Positions 20,001 through 28,970 of a DNA stretch of 64,000 nt are shown piece by piece. The DNA comes from Candidatus Hydrogenedentota bacterium (GTDB lineage: Bacteria > Hydrogenedentota > Hydrogenedentia > Hydrogenedentales > CAILVY01), in the NCBI GenBank assembly GCA_029565395.1, contig JAKQOG010000230.1, positions 1-64,000 of the forward strand, written 5' to 3'. Each line of letters starts with the position of its first letter. Within the stretch, counting starts at the first letter, position 1. A program made the position numbers and the translations under genes. The notes beneath the pieces are model-generated. The model did not search any database. It was not told where the DNA came from and saw nothing but the letters and a program-made list of their open reading frames with translations.

Positions 20001-20452
20001 TCTTCTTTGGTCGGGGATTTTGGCGGCGAAGGCCCGGGGTTGGACGCCAGGGCCGTTAGTTCCTTATCGGCCATCTCTTCTCGTTCGCCCAAACGTTCTT
20101 GCTGCTTGGGAAATTCCTCCAATTTCGACAGATTTCCGCTGTAGGTCTCCAATAAAGCGATCAACCGTTGAAGGGCGGCTTTTCGCCGGGCATCAGGGCT
20201 GGTTTCGTCCGCCGCGGCGGGAATTGCAGCCAGGTCGTTCCGAAGGGCTTGGATCCGCTCCAACGCCTGTTCTTTTGTAAGTGAAACAGAAACCGAGGGC
20301 GTTTCCACCGTTGAAGGCGTCTCGCCATCAGCTCCTTCTGCATCCCGGACAAACACCATCAACCCTAAACAAAAAATCAAACCAAAAATGATTGGAGGCC
20401 ATTTCGCAATTGCCCGGATTGCCCTTCGCGATCCAGTTTCAAATTTGCCCAT
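17054..20452 (-). CDS. Large mechanosensitive channel (MscS superfamily, MscK-like)
   Basis: 1132 aa; signal peptide; long coiled-coil periplasmic region; C-terminal MscS core [52 protein letters not shown]. Confidence 0.9.
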   Translation of the reverse strand: [1132 protein letters not shown]

Positions 20453-20583
20453 ATCATTTCTCCCTGCGTATTAGGTCGCGTCTTTTCTATGGTGTTGGCG
20501 TTTCTTTGCCGTCTGCGGAATACAGGTGCATCACGTATCACCTATGGGAATGCGCCAGAACTTCCCTAATAAACCATCCCTGT

Positions 20584-21303
20584 TCAGGACAATGTGGCAA
20601 TCCGGGTGTCTTTTTCGTTGTCCGGGATTTTTCTCCCGCTTGAAACTGCATCCGGAAAAAGTGTTCGCCGTGTACAACTCAGGAGGATGGCGCTTTCTCT
20701 CCACACAATCGATCGTATGCACGAAACAGGACAGGACACGCTGATTCTTCTGGGCCAGTGTCCCGTTTCAATAACCACTTGCCGTAATGACCAGTCGGTG
20801 TCATCCAGCGTAAAATCACACGCGTACCCCATGCGCCCATCATTGGCCATGACACGGTAACGGCGTACAACAGAATAACTGCGCAAATGCGGATCGCCCT
20901 TGTCATCAGCCCCGCTTTCCCGTGACCTGTCTTCAACCGCCCAACCAACATTCTGAACGGGCAGCCCCATCACCGGCTCGCCACACGGGACAAGAAAATA
21001 GCGGTAGCGGAGTTTTGCTTCTTCCCGGAAAGATACAGGGCAATCCGAAGAGGCAAGGGGAAACTGGCAAAGCTGCTTGCTGGTCAAGGACACCCAAAGC
21101 ATCCGCGTGCGCACCCCCGGCGTCCCCAGATAATGGGGCGTAATCAAAACACGGGCCCCATGCGTCAAAAAAGAGGAGGTATCCGCCACCAAGTACCGCA
21201 CTTTCCACGTTTGGTCATCAAAATACAGGTCATGAATCCGCCCAAAAAGGCCATCATAGGTATGGACACGGTATCCTAGCAGCTCTTTCGCATTCCTCAG
21301 CAT
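20584..21303 (-). CDS. PRC-barrel domain protein (two repeats)
   Basis: LRNAKELLGYRVHTYDGLFGRIHDLYFDDQTWKVRYLVADT and a second PRC-like repeat in the C-terminal half. Confidence 0.8.
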   Translation of the reverse strand: MLRNAKELLGYRVHTYDGLFGRIHDLYFDDQTWKVRYLVADTSSFLTHGARVLITPHYLGTPGVRTRMLWVSLTSKQLCQFPLASSDCPVSFREEAKLRYRYFLVPCGEPVMGLPVQNVGWAVEDRSRESGADDKGDPHLRSYSVVRRYRVMANDGRMGYACDFTLDDTDWSLRQVVIETGHWPRRISVSCPVSCIRSIVWRESAILLSCTRRTLFPDAVSSGRKIPDNEKDTRIATLS

Positions 21304-21485
21304 GGGACACCTCCTTTCACTGGAAAAGGCCTCTGCTTATCAGCAGCCATCGATTTTACAAGCAGTATTCGTGCCAATCTCAGATTCCAGCCACCATTGG
21401 GATGTCACAATTGAAGTAGCGGCGATATCTTGCTAAACTCAATACTGGTGAAGTTGCCGAAAATGCAGGTTTAGGAGAAAACCTT

Positions 21486-22556
21486 GTGGCTCAATTACAG
21501 GAAAAAGACGGCTTTGGCCGGTTGCTGGGAAGCAGTCCGGCCATGTTGCAGGTATTCAGCATGGTCGAAAAAGCCGCCCAAATCGATGTTCCTGTGCTCA
21601 TTGAAGGGGAAACCGGCACGGGCAAAGAGTTGGCTGCCAGGGAAATTCACGAACAAAGCGCTCGATGCCCTAAACCATTCGTGGCGGTCAACACGGGGGT
21701 GTTATCCAGGGAATTGATTGTCAGCGAACTGTTTGGACACCTGAAAGGGGCCTTTACAGGCGCCACGGAAAACAAGAAAGGCTGCTTCGATGAAGCAGAT
21801 GGAGGAACGCTTTTCCTCGATGAAATAGCCACCATGGACGAACGGGTCCAGGTCGCATTCCTGCGCGTGTTGGAAGAAGGCGTCTTTCGTCCCTTGGGGG
21901 CGCCAACAGACAAACAGGCCAACGTCCGCATCATCGCGGCCACCAATATGAATCTTCGCCTGGCCGTGGCCAACGGCGCCTTCCGTGAGGACCTTCTTCA
22001 GCGGTTGACGGTCTTCAGGATAGTCTTGCCGCCGCTTCGGGAGCGCTCCGAAGACCTGCCTGTATTGGCCCGGCATTTTCTAGATTCTTACCGGGATGAA
22101 TTCGAGCTTCAAGTGACGGGCTTTGATGATGAAGCCATGGAACTGCTGCAACGCTACGCATGGCCGGGCAATATTCGGGAACTGAAAAACGCAATTGCAC
22201 AAGCGGCCATCATGGCAGGGCAAGGATTTGTCCGGGCAATACATATTCCTCCGCGAATTTCCTCGTTGCATCCAGTCGAAGCTGCACAGGAAATCGGTAA
22301 CGAAGAACATCCTGACTCCGGCACGGAAATACTAGCCGCCCCATGCTCACCCACAGATATCACTGAAGAAACAACAGCAGGAACCGTCGATATCCCACTA
22401 GGCCTTACTCTGGATGAGGCCTGTCAGAAATATATTCTCGCTACGTTGAATTATGCGGATACCAACAAAAGCAAAGCGGCAAAACTGTTGGGAATGAGCC
22501 GGAAAACATTACATGAAAAATTGCGGCGTTGGGATAGTTCCAAAAATCAGCCCTGA
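21486..22556 (+). CDS. Sigma-54-dependent transcriptional activator (bEBP) lacking an N-terminal regulatory domain
   Basis: GTG start with AGGAG RBS; Walker A GETGTGKE, GAFTGA loop (GHLKGAFTGATENKKG), Walker B GGTLFLDEIA, C-terminal Fis-type HTH (NKSKAAKLLGMSRKTLHEKLRRW). AAA+ domain begins about 10 residues from the N-terminus. Confidence 0.92.
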   Translation: MAQLQEKDGFGRLLGSSPAMLQVFSMVEKAAQIDVPVLIEGETGTGKELAAREIHEQSARCPKPFVAVNTGVLSRELIVSELFGHLKGAFTGATENKKGCFDEADGGTLFLDEIATMDERVQVAFLRVLEEGVFRPLGAPTDKQANVRIIAATNMNLRLAVANGAFREDLLQRLTVFRIVLPPLRERSEDLPVLARHFLDSYRDEFELQVTGFDDEAMELLQRYAWPGNIRELKNAIAQAAIMAGQGFVRAIHIPPRISSLHPVEAAQEIGNEEHPDSGTEILAAPCSPTDITEETTAGTVDIPLGLTLDEACQKYILATLNYADTNKSKAAKLLGMSRKTLHEKLRRWDSSKNQP

Positions 22557-22563
22557 ACCTGCC

Positions 22564-22621
22564 TGTGTAAGATTAACCCACCTTGAGACATTTCTACACA
22601 CTGTTGGGTAGATTCAACACA
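22564..22621 (+). promoter_or_regulatory. Candidate upstream activator sequence (UAS), copy A
   Basis: TGTGTAAGATTAACCCACCTTGAGACATTTCTACACACTGTTGGGTAGATTCAACACA; ungapped match to 27158-27215 (42/58 by hand count). Confidence 0.75.
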
Positions 22622-22739
22622 TCTTCCCTGCTGTCTCCCTCTTCCCCTTATACGCCTCCTCTTGCATCATCGCTGCAAACCATTAGAAGCCATTGACATC
22701 CTCATGGAAACACATTGTTTGTGCGATCTGCGCACAACA

Positions 22740-22755
22740 TGGCACATGACTTGCT
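22740..22755 (+). promoter_or_regulatory. Sigma-54 -24/-12 promoter, operon 1
   Basis: TGGCACATGACTTGCT matches consensus TGGCACGN4TTGCW with correct GG/GC spacing. Confidence 0.88.
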
Positions 22756-22890
22756 ATAAATAAAATGGTTGCAAATGATTCAGTGCGGGGATGTAACACA
22801 AGAGGAGAAAATAGAAGACAACGTTTTCACCATGTCAGCGGATCTCCTTCTGGACGATCCGTTGTCAACAGAACCTGCGGAGATCCTGAC

Positions 22891-24195
22891 ATGATACTTA
22901 CAGAAACTACAAAACCTTTCCTGACACTAATGAAAGAAGATGTCGCACCCTCGCTCTGGGAGGATTGGCGATGGCAAGTGCGGCATTGCGTCCGCGATCT
23001 CGAATCCTTCGAGCAACAAACAGGTATTGTGCTAAGTGACAGGGAACGAATGGCCTTCCGTCAGACCATCAAAAAATTCCCCATGTCAGTTACGCCATAC
23101 TATTTGTCGCTTATCAATACCGATGATTACGCAAACGACCCAATATTCCGGCAAGCCGTCCCTTCTCCGTTGGAATTGAGGATAGCCCGGTGCGACATGG
23201 TCGATCCGTTGCACGAGGATGCGGACAGCCCCGTGCCGGGCATCACACATCGCTACCCCGACCGCGTGCTGTTTCTGGTGAGCAACATGTGCGCCATGTA
23301 TTGCCGCCATTGCACGCGCAAGCGCCGTGTGGGCGACCGGGACTACATTCCTGATCGAGATACGCTCGCGGCGGGCATAGAATACATTCGCAATACACCG
23401 CAGGTCCGCGATGTGCTTTTAAGCGGCGGCGATCCCTTTCTTCTCTCCAACGCACAGTTGGATTGGATCCTGGCGGAGCTTCGCGCGATAAAACACGTGG
23501 AGATCATCCGCATCGGCACTCGCACCCCCGTGGTGTTGCCATGCCGCATCACCGACGATCTCGTGGCCGTGCTCAAAAAGTATCATCCACTATGGATTAA
23601 CACCCATTTCAATCATCCCCGGGAATTGACCAAGTCCTCCCGGAAAGCCCTGGCCAAGCTTGCGGACGCCGGCATCCCCCTGGGAAATCAATCCGTGCTG
23701 CTCGCAGGCGTGAACGATTGTCCCAGAATCATGCGCGCACTGGTGCACAAGCTGGTGGCCAACCGGGTCCGCCCCTATTACCTGTATCAATGCGATCTCT
23801 CGGAAGGGCTTTCCCACTTCCGGACGCCCGTGGGCAAAGGCATCGAAATCTTGGAATGCCTCATCGGGCATACCAGCGGGTTCTGCGTCCCAACCTATGT
23901 TATCGACGCACCAGGCGGCGGCGGCAAGATTCCGGTGATGCCCAACTACCTGATTTCCTGGTCCACCAACAAGGTGGTGCTCCGCAATTACGAAGGGGTT
24001 ATCACCACTTACAAGGAACCCGATTCCTACGAACCCATTTTTTGCGACCGCAATTGCGACAAATGCGATTTGCAGCTTTGCCTGGAGGACGCCGATGAAT
24101 TCCGTTCCATCGGCGTGGAAAAACTCCTTGCCGACAGCGACATGACCATCGCCCTGATTCCAGCGGAAAACGAGCGGTATGCGCGACGGGCATAA
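22891..24195 (+). CDS. ablA: Lysine 2,3-aminomutase (KamA/AblA family radical SAM)
   Basis: CAMYCRHC radical SAM motif; [11 protein letters not shown]-lysine motif; QCDLSEGL Asp 37 residues before the DAPGGGGK Asp. Start moved from 22765 to ATG at 22891 ([18 protein letters not shown], upstream GGAG) because 22765 coincides with the expected sigma-54 TSS. Confidence 0.9.
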   Translation: MILTETTKPFLTLMKEDVAPSLWEDWRWQVRHCVRDLESFEQQTGIVLSDRERMAFRQTIKKFPMSVTPYYLSLINTDDYANDPIFRQAVPSPLELRIARCDMVDPLHEDADSPVPGITHRYPDRVLFLVSNMCAMYCRHCTRKRRVGDRDYIPDRDTLAAGIEYIRNTPQVRDVLLSGGDPFLLSNAQLDWILAELRAIKHVEIIRIGTRTPVVLPCRITDDLVAVLKKYHPLWINTHFNHPRELTKSSRKALAKLADAGIPLGNQSVLLAGVNDCPRIMRALVHKLVANRVRPYYLYQCDLSEGLSHFRTPVGKGIEILECLIGHTSGFCVPTYVIDAPGGGGKIPVMPNYLISWSTNKVVLRNYEGVITTYKEPDSYEPIFCDRNCDKCDLQLCLEDADEFRSIGVEKLLADSDMTIALIPAENERYARRA

Positions 24196-24207
24196 AGAGA
24201 GCGGACC

Positions 24208-26559
24208 GTGAGCATCCTTGACTACGCAATATTCGCCCTGTATATGGGCGGCGTGCTGGGGTTTGGCATCTACCACTTCCTCCGAAACACCGGAAAGGAA
24301 GACTATTACGTAGGCAGCCGATCCATCAAGGCGCATCACGTCGGATTGTCTATTGTCGCTACCGATGTCGGAGGCGGATTCTCCATCGGACTCGGGGGAT
24401 TGGGCTTCGCCATGGGTCTCTCCGGAAGCTGGCTGTTATTCAGCGGGCTGGTGGGCGCCTGGCTCTCCGCCGTATTCATCATTCCACGCATCAAACGCAT
24501 CGATGCAGCCCATGCCATGATGACCTATCCCGATTTTCTCCGGTACCGATACGGGGGAAACGTCGCCCTGGTCGCCGCCCTGATCTCCGGCCTCGGCTAC
24601 TTGGGATTCACCGGCGCACAAATGCTCGCCGGCGCCAAGCTCGCCTCGGCAACCATGCTTCAACATACCCCCTTCGGCATGGATCCCCTCTTGTTCTCCT
24701 TGCTCATCATTGCCGCAGTAACCATCGGCTATACCGTCATCGGCGGATTGAAAGCCGTTATCTACACCGACACCATCCAGTGGATCATCCTCTTGACCGG
24801 CCTGATCGCCGTTACCATCCCCGTGACACTGTATGAAATTGGGGGCTGGGAGCGGCTGCGCACGGAACTCCCGCACGAATACTTCACCCTCACCAATCTC
24901 TCCCTTGGCACGCTGATTAACTGGATGGTGACCATCATTCCCATCTGGATTATCGGCATGACACTGTATCAACGCATGTATGCATGCAAGAACGAACAGG
25001 AAGCACGCCGCGCCTGGTACATCGCGGGCATTCTCGAATATCCCATCATGGCCTTCACCGGCGTGTTCATCGGAATGTGCGCCCGCGTCGTCTTTCCTCA
25101 AGCCGAACCGGAAATGGGCCTCCCCATGCTGATTCGAGATTTGTTGCCTGCGGGAGTCACCGGGATTGTCATCGCCGCCTATTTCTCCGCCATCATGTCC
25201 ACCGCGGATAGTTGCCTCATGGCCTCTTCCGGCAATGTGGTCAATGACCTTATCGAACGCTTCTGGCTGAAAAATCTCACAGCCCGGCAGTCCATACGCC
25301 TTTCCATGGCCATCACCCTCCTCCTCGGCGTGCTCGCCGTACTGCTGGCAGCACAGTTCAACACCGTCCTTGACGCCATCCTCTATGCCTATGCCTTCAT
25401 GGTATCCGGCTTGTTCATTCCCACCCTCGGCGCCTATTTCTGGAAACGAGGCAGCGCCGCCGGCGCCCTCGCGGGCATGCTGACCGGAGGGCTCTTGACA
25501 GTCCTGCTAATGACAAATGCGCTCCCCATGCCAGAAATGATTCGCGGATGGAACCTCGATTTCAGCCTCTATGGAATCCTCACTTCAGCCATTTTTTATG
25601 TAAGTTTCTCGCTGTTGTTCCCCGGAAAATCCGCACAGGAGGATGCTCCTCTTCCCATCATCGAGACAGCAGGCGCACCCGCCTGCTGGGTTGATACCGT
25701 GGAAAAAATCGGCGGCGCCACCGTGCAGCATGGCCCGAAAAGCAACCGGATATACCTCATGAAACTCGGAGACGCCGAGCCTGAAGCGCTGTGCGCCACG
25801 CTCGACGCGCTGGCGCTGGAAAAAAAATACGGCAAAATATTCGCCAAGGTTCCAGAATCCTGCGGCCAAATCTTTCTTACTGCGGGCTATCAACGCGAAG
25901 CGGAAGTGCCCGGATTTTTCCGGGGAAAAGAAACCGCCTGGTTTCTCGGAAAATATTTCTCGCCCAGCCGGCAAATTGAAGAAAACGCCGCCAAGCACGA
26001 CTCCATCCTTCAATTGGCGAAATGCCAGCGCATTTCCCAACACAAAACCGCAAAAAACAGATGCTCCATCCGGAAATGCACCCCGGAGGATATCGAAGCC
26101 ATGAGCGCACTTTACCGCAACGTGTTTCCCTCCTATCCCTTTCCCATCGACGACCCGGAATACCTCCTGAACACCATGCAGGACCACGTTCAATACTATG
26201 CCGCGGAACACGACGGCGTCCTGGTGGGATTGGCCTCGGCGGAAATGGATCCCGGCCAGCTCAACGCCGAAATGACCGATTTCGCCACTCGGCTTGACTG
26301 GCGCGGCCAAAATCTGGCCCAACAATTGCTCGCTCATATGGAAACCGCCATGCGGCAGCAGGGAGTTCATACCGCCTACACCATCGCCCGATCCATCTCG
26401 CCGTCGATGAACATTGTCTTCGCGCGGCGGCAATACGCCTATGCAGGAAGACTCATCAACAACACTCATATCGGAGGCCATATCGAAAGCATGAACGTCT
26501 GGTTCAAAACACTCTTCATCCCGCCGCCTCCCCGCTCCTCCAGCACGGAGAAGGCATAG
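24208..26559 (+). CDS. Sodium:solute symporter (SSS) fused to an AblB-like beta-lysine N-acetyltransferase (GNAT)
   Basis: 783 aa. N-terminal about 480 aa SSS ([31 protein letters not shown]). From about 25699: [25 protein letters not shown]...[43 protein letters not shown]...GNAT, matching the AblB family layout. Confidence 0.85.
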   Translation: MSILDYAIFALYMGGVLGFGIYHFLRNTGKEDYYVGSRSIKAHHVGLSIVATDVGGGFSIGLGGLGFAMGLSGSWLLFSGLVGAWLSAVFIIPRIKRIDAAHAMMTYPDFLRYRYGGNVALVAALISGLGYLGFTGAQMLAGAKLASATMLQHTPFGMDPLLFSLLIIAAVTIGYTVIGGLKAVIYTDTIQWIILLTGLIAVTIPVTLYEIGGWERLRTELPHEYFTLTNLSLGTLINWMVTIIPIWIIGMTLYQRMYACKNEQEARRAWYIAGILEYPIMAFTGVFIGMCARVVFPQAEPEMGLPMLIRDLLPAGVTGIVIAAYFSAIMSTADSCLMASSGNVVNDLIERFWLKNLTARQSIRLSMAITLLLGVLAVLLAAQFNTVLDAILYAYAFMVSGLFIPTLGAYFWKRGSAAGALAGMLTGGLLTVLLMTNALPMPEMIRGWNLDFSLYGILTSAIFYVSFSLLFPGKSAQEDAPLPIIETAGAPACWVDTVEKIGGATVQHGPKSNRIYLMKLGDAEPEALCATLDALALEKKYGKIFAKVPESCGQIFLTAGYQREAEVPGFFRGKETAWFLGKYFSPSRQIEENAAKHDSILQLAKCQRISQHKTAKNRCSIRKCTPEDIEAMSALYRNVFPSYPFPIDDPEYLLNTMQDHVQYYAAEHDGVLVGLASAEMDPGQLNAEMTDFATRLDWRGQNLAQQLLAHMETAMRQQGVHTAYTIARSISPSMNIVFARRQYAYAGRLINNTHIGGHIESMNVWFKTLFIPPPPRSSSTEKA

Positions 26560-26605
26560 TCATGACAAAACGATCGCTCATTAAACACCCGGAGGTAACA
26601 AAACA

Positions 26606-27022
26606 ATGTTTCTTGCAATGCTAAATGAAACTCAAAAAAAGGCTTTTCTTTCGTTGGCCGCCCGGTTCGTCGCTGAAGACAAACTCATCGGGAAAGGAGA
26701 AATGGGCTGGATAGACGGATTGAAGCGCGAAATGGGCATGGGCAAAAAAATCAAAGCGGGCGACGAACCGCCCGAAGACTTATTCCCTGTCTTTGACACG
26801 CACATGTCCCGGGTCGTCGCAACGCTGGAGATTATTCGTCTGGGATATGTCGACGGAGTCTATAGCACGGCGGAAAATGCATTCGTGGCGAAAATGGCCT
26901 CTGCCTTTGAATTTTCCCAGGAATTTGTACGCGCTCTGGACAATTGGGCCGCCCGCCACACCGCCCTTACCAGTGAAGCGGTGAAGCTAATGTTAACGGG
27001 TGAATCCGGCACGCCACTATGA
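26606..27022 (+). CDS. TerB-like small protein
   Basis: 138 aa; LNETQKKAFLSLAARFVAEDKLIGKGEMGWIDGLKREMGMG resembles TerB/TerB-like helices; GGAGG RBS. Confidence 0.5.
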   Translation: MFLAMLNETQKKAFLSLAARFVAEDKLIGKGEMGWIDGLKREMGMGKKIKAGDEPPEDLFPVFDTHMSRVVATLEIIRLGYVDGVYSTAENAFVAKMASAFEFSQEFVRALDNWAARHTALTSEAVKLMLTGESGTPL

Positions 27023-27157
27023 GTTCATGGCCCAGCCACGCCCGCACCGCACAAAACCAGCAAAACCCATAACAATGCCCGCATCAAACCATGCCCAAAA
27101 GCGTTCCTCGAAACATGCGGCATTGGGGCATTTCCGGAGATTAGCCCTGTTCCTATT

Positions 27158-27215
27158 TGTATACAATCGACTCACCGTGAAACATTTCTATACAGCCCTG
27201 GATAATTTCAACACA
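27158..27215 (+). promoter_or_regulatory. Candidate upstream activator sequence (UAS), copy B
   Basis: TGTATACAATCGACTCACCGTGAAACATTTCTATACAGCCCTGGATAATTTCAACACA; aligns to copy A without gaps. Confidence 0.75.
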
Positions 27216-27334
27216 CTCGCCCTTGCCACCTTCCCCGGAACAGCTTTCCCCTTAAATGCAGCTAGGATCAAAAAACATCACAATATAGTAATAGATTAAC
27301 CATAAATCTTAGCCTATATGACGTTTACAAACTA

Positions 27335-27350
27335 TGGCACATGGCTTGCT
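27335..27350 (+). promoter_or_regulatory. Sigma-54 -24/-12 promoter, operon 2
   Basis: TGGCACATGGCTTGCT; 15/16 identical to the operon 1 promoter. Confidence 0.88.
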
Positions 27351-27396
27351 CTTTCACTTTAGCACAGGCGCGGACCTGTAAGCATAAGGACCCGAA

Positions 27397-27810
27397 ATGT
27401 CCCAGAATCAGCGGAACATATGCGTGCTATTAGTTACCATGGATGCACATTGGCGCAGCAGGTGCATGGAGCTTATCCAGAATGCAGGGTGTGAGGCATA
27501 CACCGCCAGCACGGGCCTCCAAACCATTGCGCTTCTTCACACCTATATTTTTGATATTGTCTCCATCGACGATACCATCCCGGACTTTGGCGTAATCGAG
27601 TTGTCTCTCACAATTAAGGATATTGCGGCAAACAAGCCAATTTTATTGGCTACAGGCGAGAATATTCAAAGGTTTAGCGGCATTTTACAACGTTGCGGCA
27701 TCTTCTTGGCGGGAACGGAAAAAGAATTCCGGAAAAATCTGCTCAGCGCCATAGAAAAGCTCTCTCTTTATGGCCATCCAGGGCGGCAGTTTCCCACTTC
27801 TCCCACTTAA
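27397..27810 (+). CDS. Stand-alone degenerate response-regulator receiver-like protein
   Basis: 137 aa; VLLVTMD...DIVSIDDTIP...PILLATGEN...GTEKEF has receiver topology, but the acidic pair and conserved Lys are not apparent. Confidence 0.65.
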   Translation: MSQNQRNICVLLVTMDAHWRSRCMELIQNAGCEAYTASTGLQTIALLHTYIFDIVSIDDTIPDFGVIELSLTIKDIAANKPILLATGENIQRFSGILQRCGIFLAGTEKEFRKNLLSAIEKLSLYGHPGRQFPTSPT

Positions 27811-27872
27811 CCCCCCAAGCAACCCTGTCCTTTCAGAGGCCCTGGGTGGCCATAACGAAAAAAGGAAACGGT

Positions 27873-28970
27873 ATGAGCGAAAAACGGCCAATATTCTGCG
27901 TGATGGGCGCCGGGCATGGTGGTCTCGCCATGGCAGGTCATTTGGGCCTGATGGGATTCGAAGTCCGTTTGTTCAATCGAAGCAACGAACGAATTACTCC
28001 TGTCCAGGCCCGGGGCGGCGTCGACATCACCGGCGAGGACGTGGACGGTTTTGGCAAAGTGGATCTGGCTACAAACGATCCCGCACAAGCGATGGAGGGC
28101 GCGGACGTAGTCATGGTGGTGGTGCCGGCTACCGGGCATGAAACCATAGCGGAAATCTGCGCCCCGCACCTGAAATCGGGGCAGATCGTCGTATTGAATC
28201 CCGGACGGACCTTTGGCGCCTTGGATTTCCATCATACGCTCAAAAAAAACGGATGCACCGCCGATATAACCATTGCGGAGACCCAAACATTCATTTATGC
28301 CTCCCGGATCATTGGACCGGCCCAAGTCCACATCTTTCGCGTTAAGAACTCCATACCGTTGGCCACCTTGAAAGCCCACGGCATCCCGGAATGCCTGAAA
28401 GTGGTCCGCGAAGCCTTTCCACAATTCGTGCCGGGGGACAGCATTTTCAAAACAAGTTTCAACAACATTGGCGCGGTCTTTCATCCCGCAATTTTATTGC
28501 TAAATACCGGCTGGGTGGAAGATCCGGCGGACTTTGAATTCTATCATCAGGGCGTTACTCCCTCGGTGTCGCATATTCTGGAACTGCTCGATGCGGAACG
28601 GGTGGCGGTAGCCGCGGCTCTCGGATTTCAAGCCATGACGGCAAGACAGTGGTTGTATTACGCCTATGACGCGGTAGGCCGGGATCTTCGCGGCGCCATG
28701 CGCGCCAATATGGGATACCGGGGCATCAACGCGCCGCATCACATGGAAATGCGGTACATCACGGAGGATGTTCCATGCAGTCTGGTGCCAATGAGCTCCG
28801 TGGCAAAAAAATTCAAAGTGCCAGTGCCCATCATGGATTCTTTAATCACGCTCGCCTCCGCCATACATGACCGGGATTATCGGTCCGAAGGCCGAACCGT
28901 GGAGAAACTGGGCATCCAGGATATGGATCTCAAACAAATCCGTCTGCTGGCCATTGGAGAAATGTCATGA
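27873..28970 (+). CDS. NAD/NADP octopine/nopaline (opine) dehydrogenase family protein
   Basis: CVMGAGHGGLAMAGHLGLMGFEVRLFNRS Rossmann start; FNNIGAVFHPAILLLNTG and C-terminal opine-dehydrogenase-type sequence. ATG at 27873 with AAGGAAA RBS. Confidence 0.82.
   Translation: MSEKRPIFCVMGAGHGGLAMAGHLGLMGFEVRLFNRSNERITPVQARGGVDITGEDVDGFGKVDLATNDPAQAMEGADVVMVVVPATGHETIAEICAPHLKSGQIVVLNPGRTFGALDFHHTLKKNGCTADITIAETQTFIYASRIIGPAQVHIFRVKNSIPLATLKAHGIPECLKVVREAFPQFVPGDSIFKTSFNNIGAVFHPAILLLNTGWVEDPADFEFYHQGVTPSVSHILELLDAERVAVAAALGFQAMTARQWLYYAYDAVGRDLRGAMRANMGYRGINAPHHMEMRYITEDVPCSLVPMSSVAKKFKVPVPIMDSLITLASAIHDRDYRSEGRTVEKLGIQDMDLKQIRLLAIGEMS

Noticed and set aside
22765-22890. Upstream start of the KamA ORF
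   Set aside because: 22765 coincides with the expected sigma-54 transcription start (about 22766). The extra 42 aa look non-coding, and 22891 has an RBS and the family-like N-terminus.
27000-27299. 99-aa plus-strand ORF
   Set aside because: Overlaps the candidate UAS copy B, which is conserved as DNA rather than protein relative to copy A; no domain or RBS.
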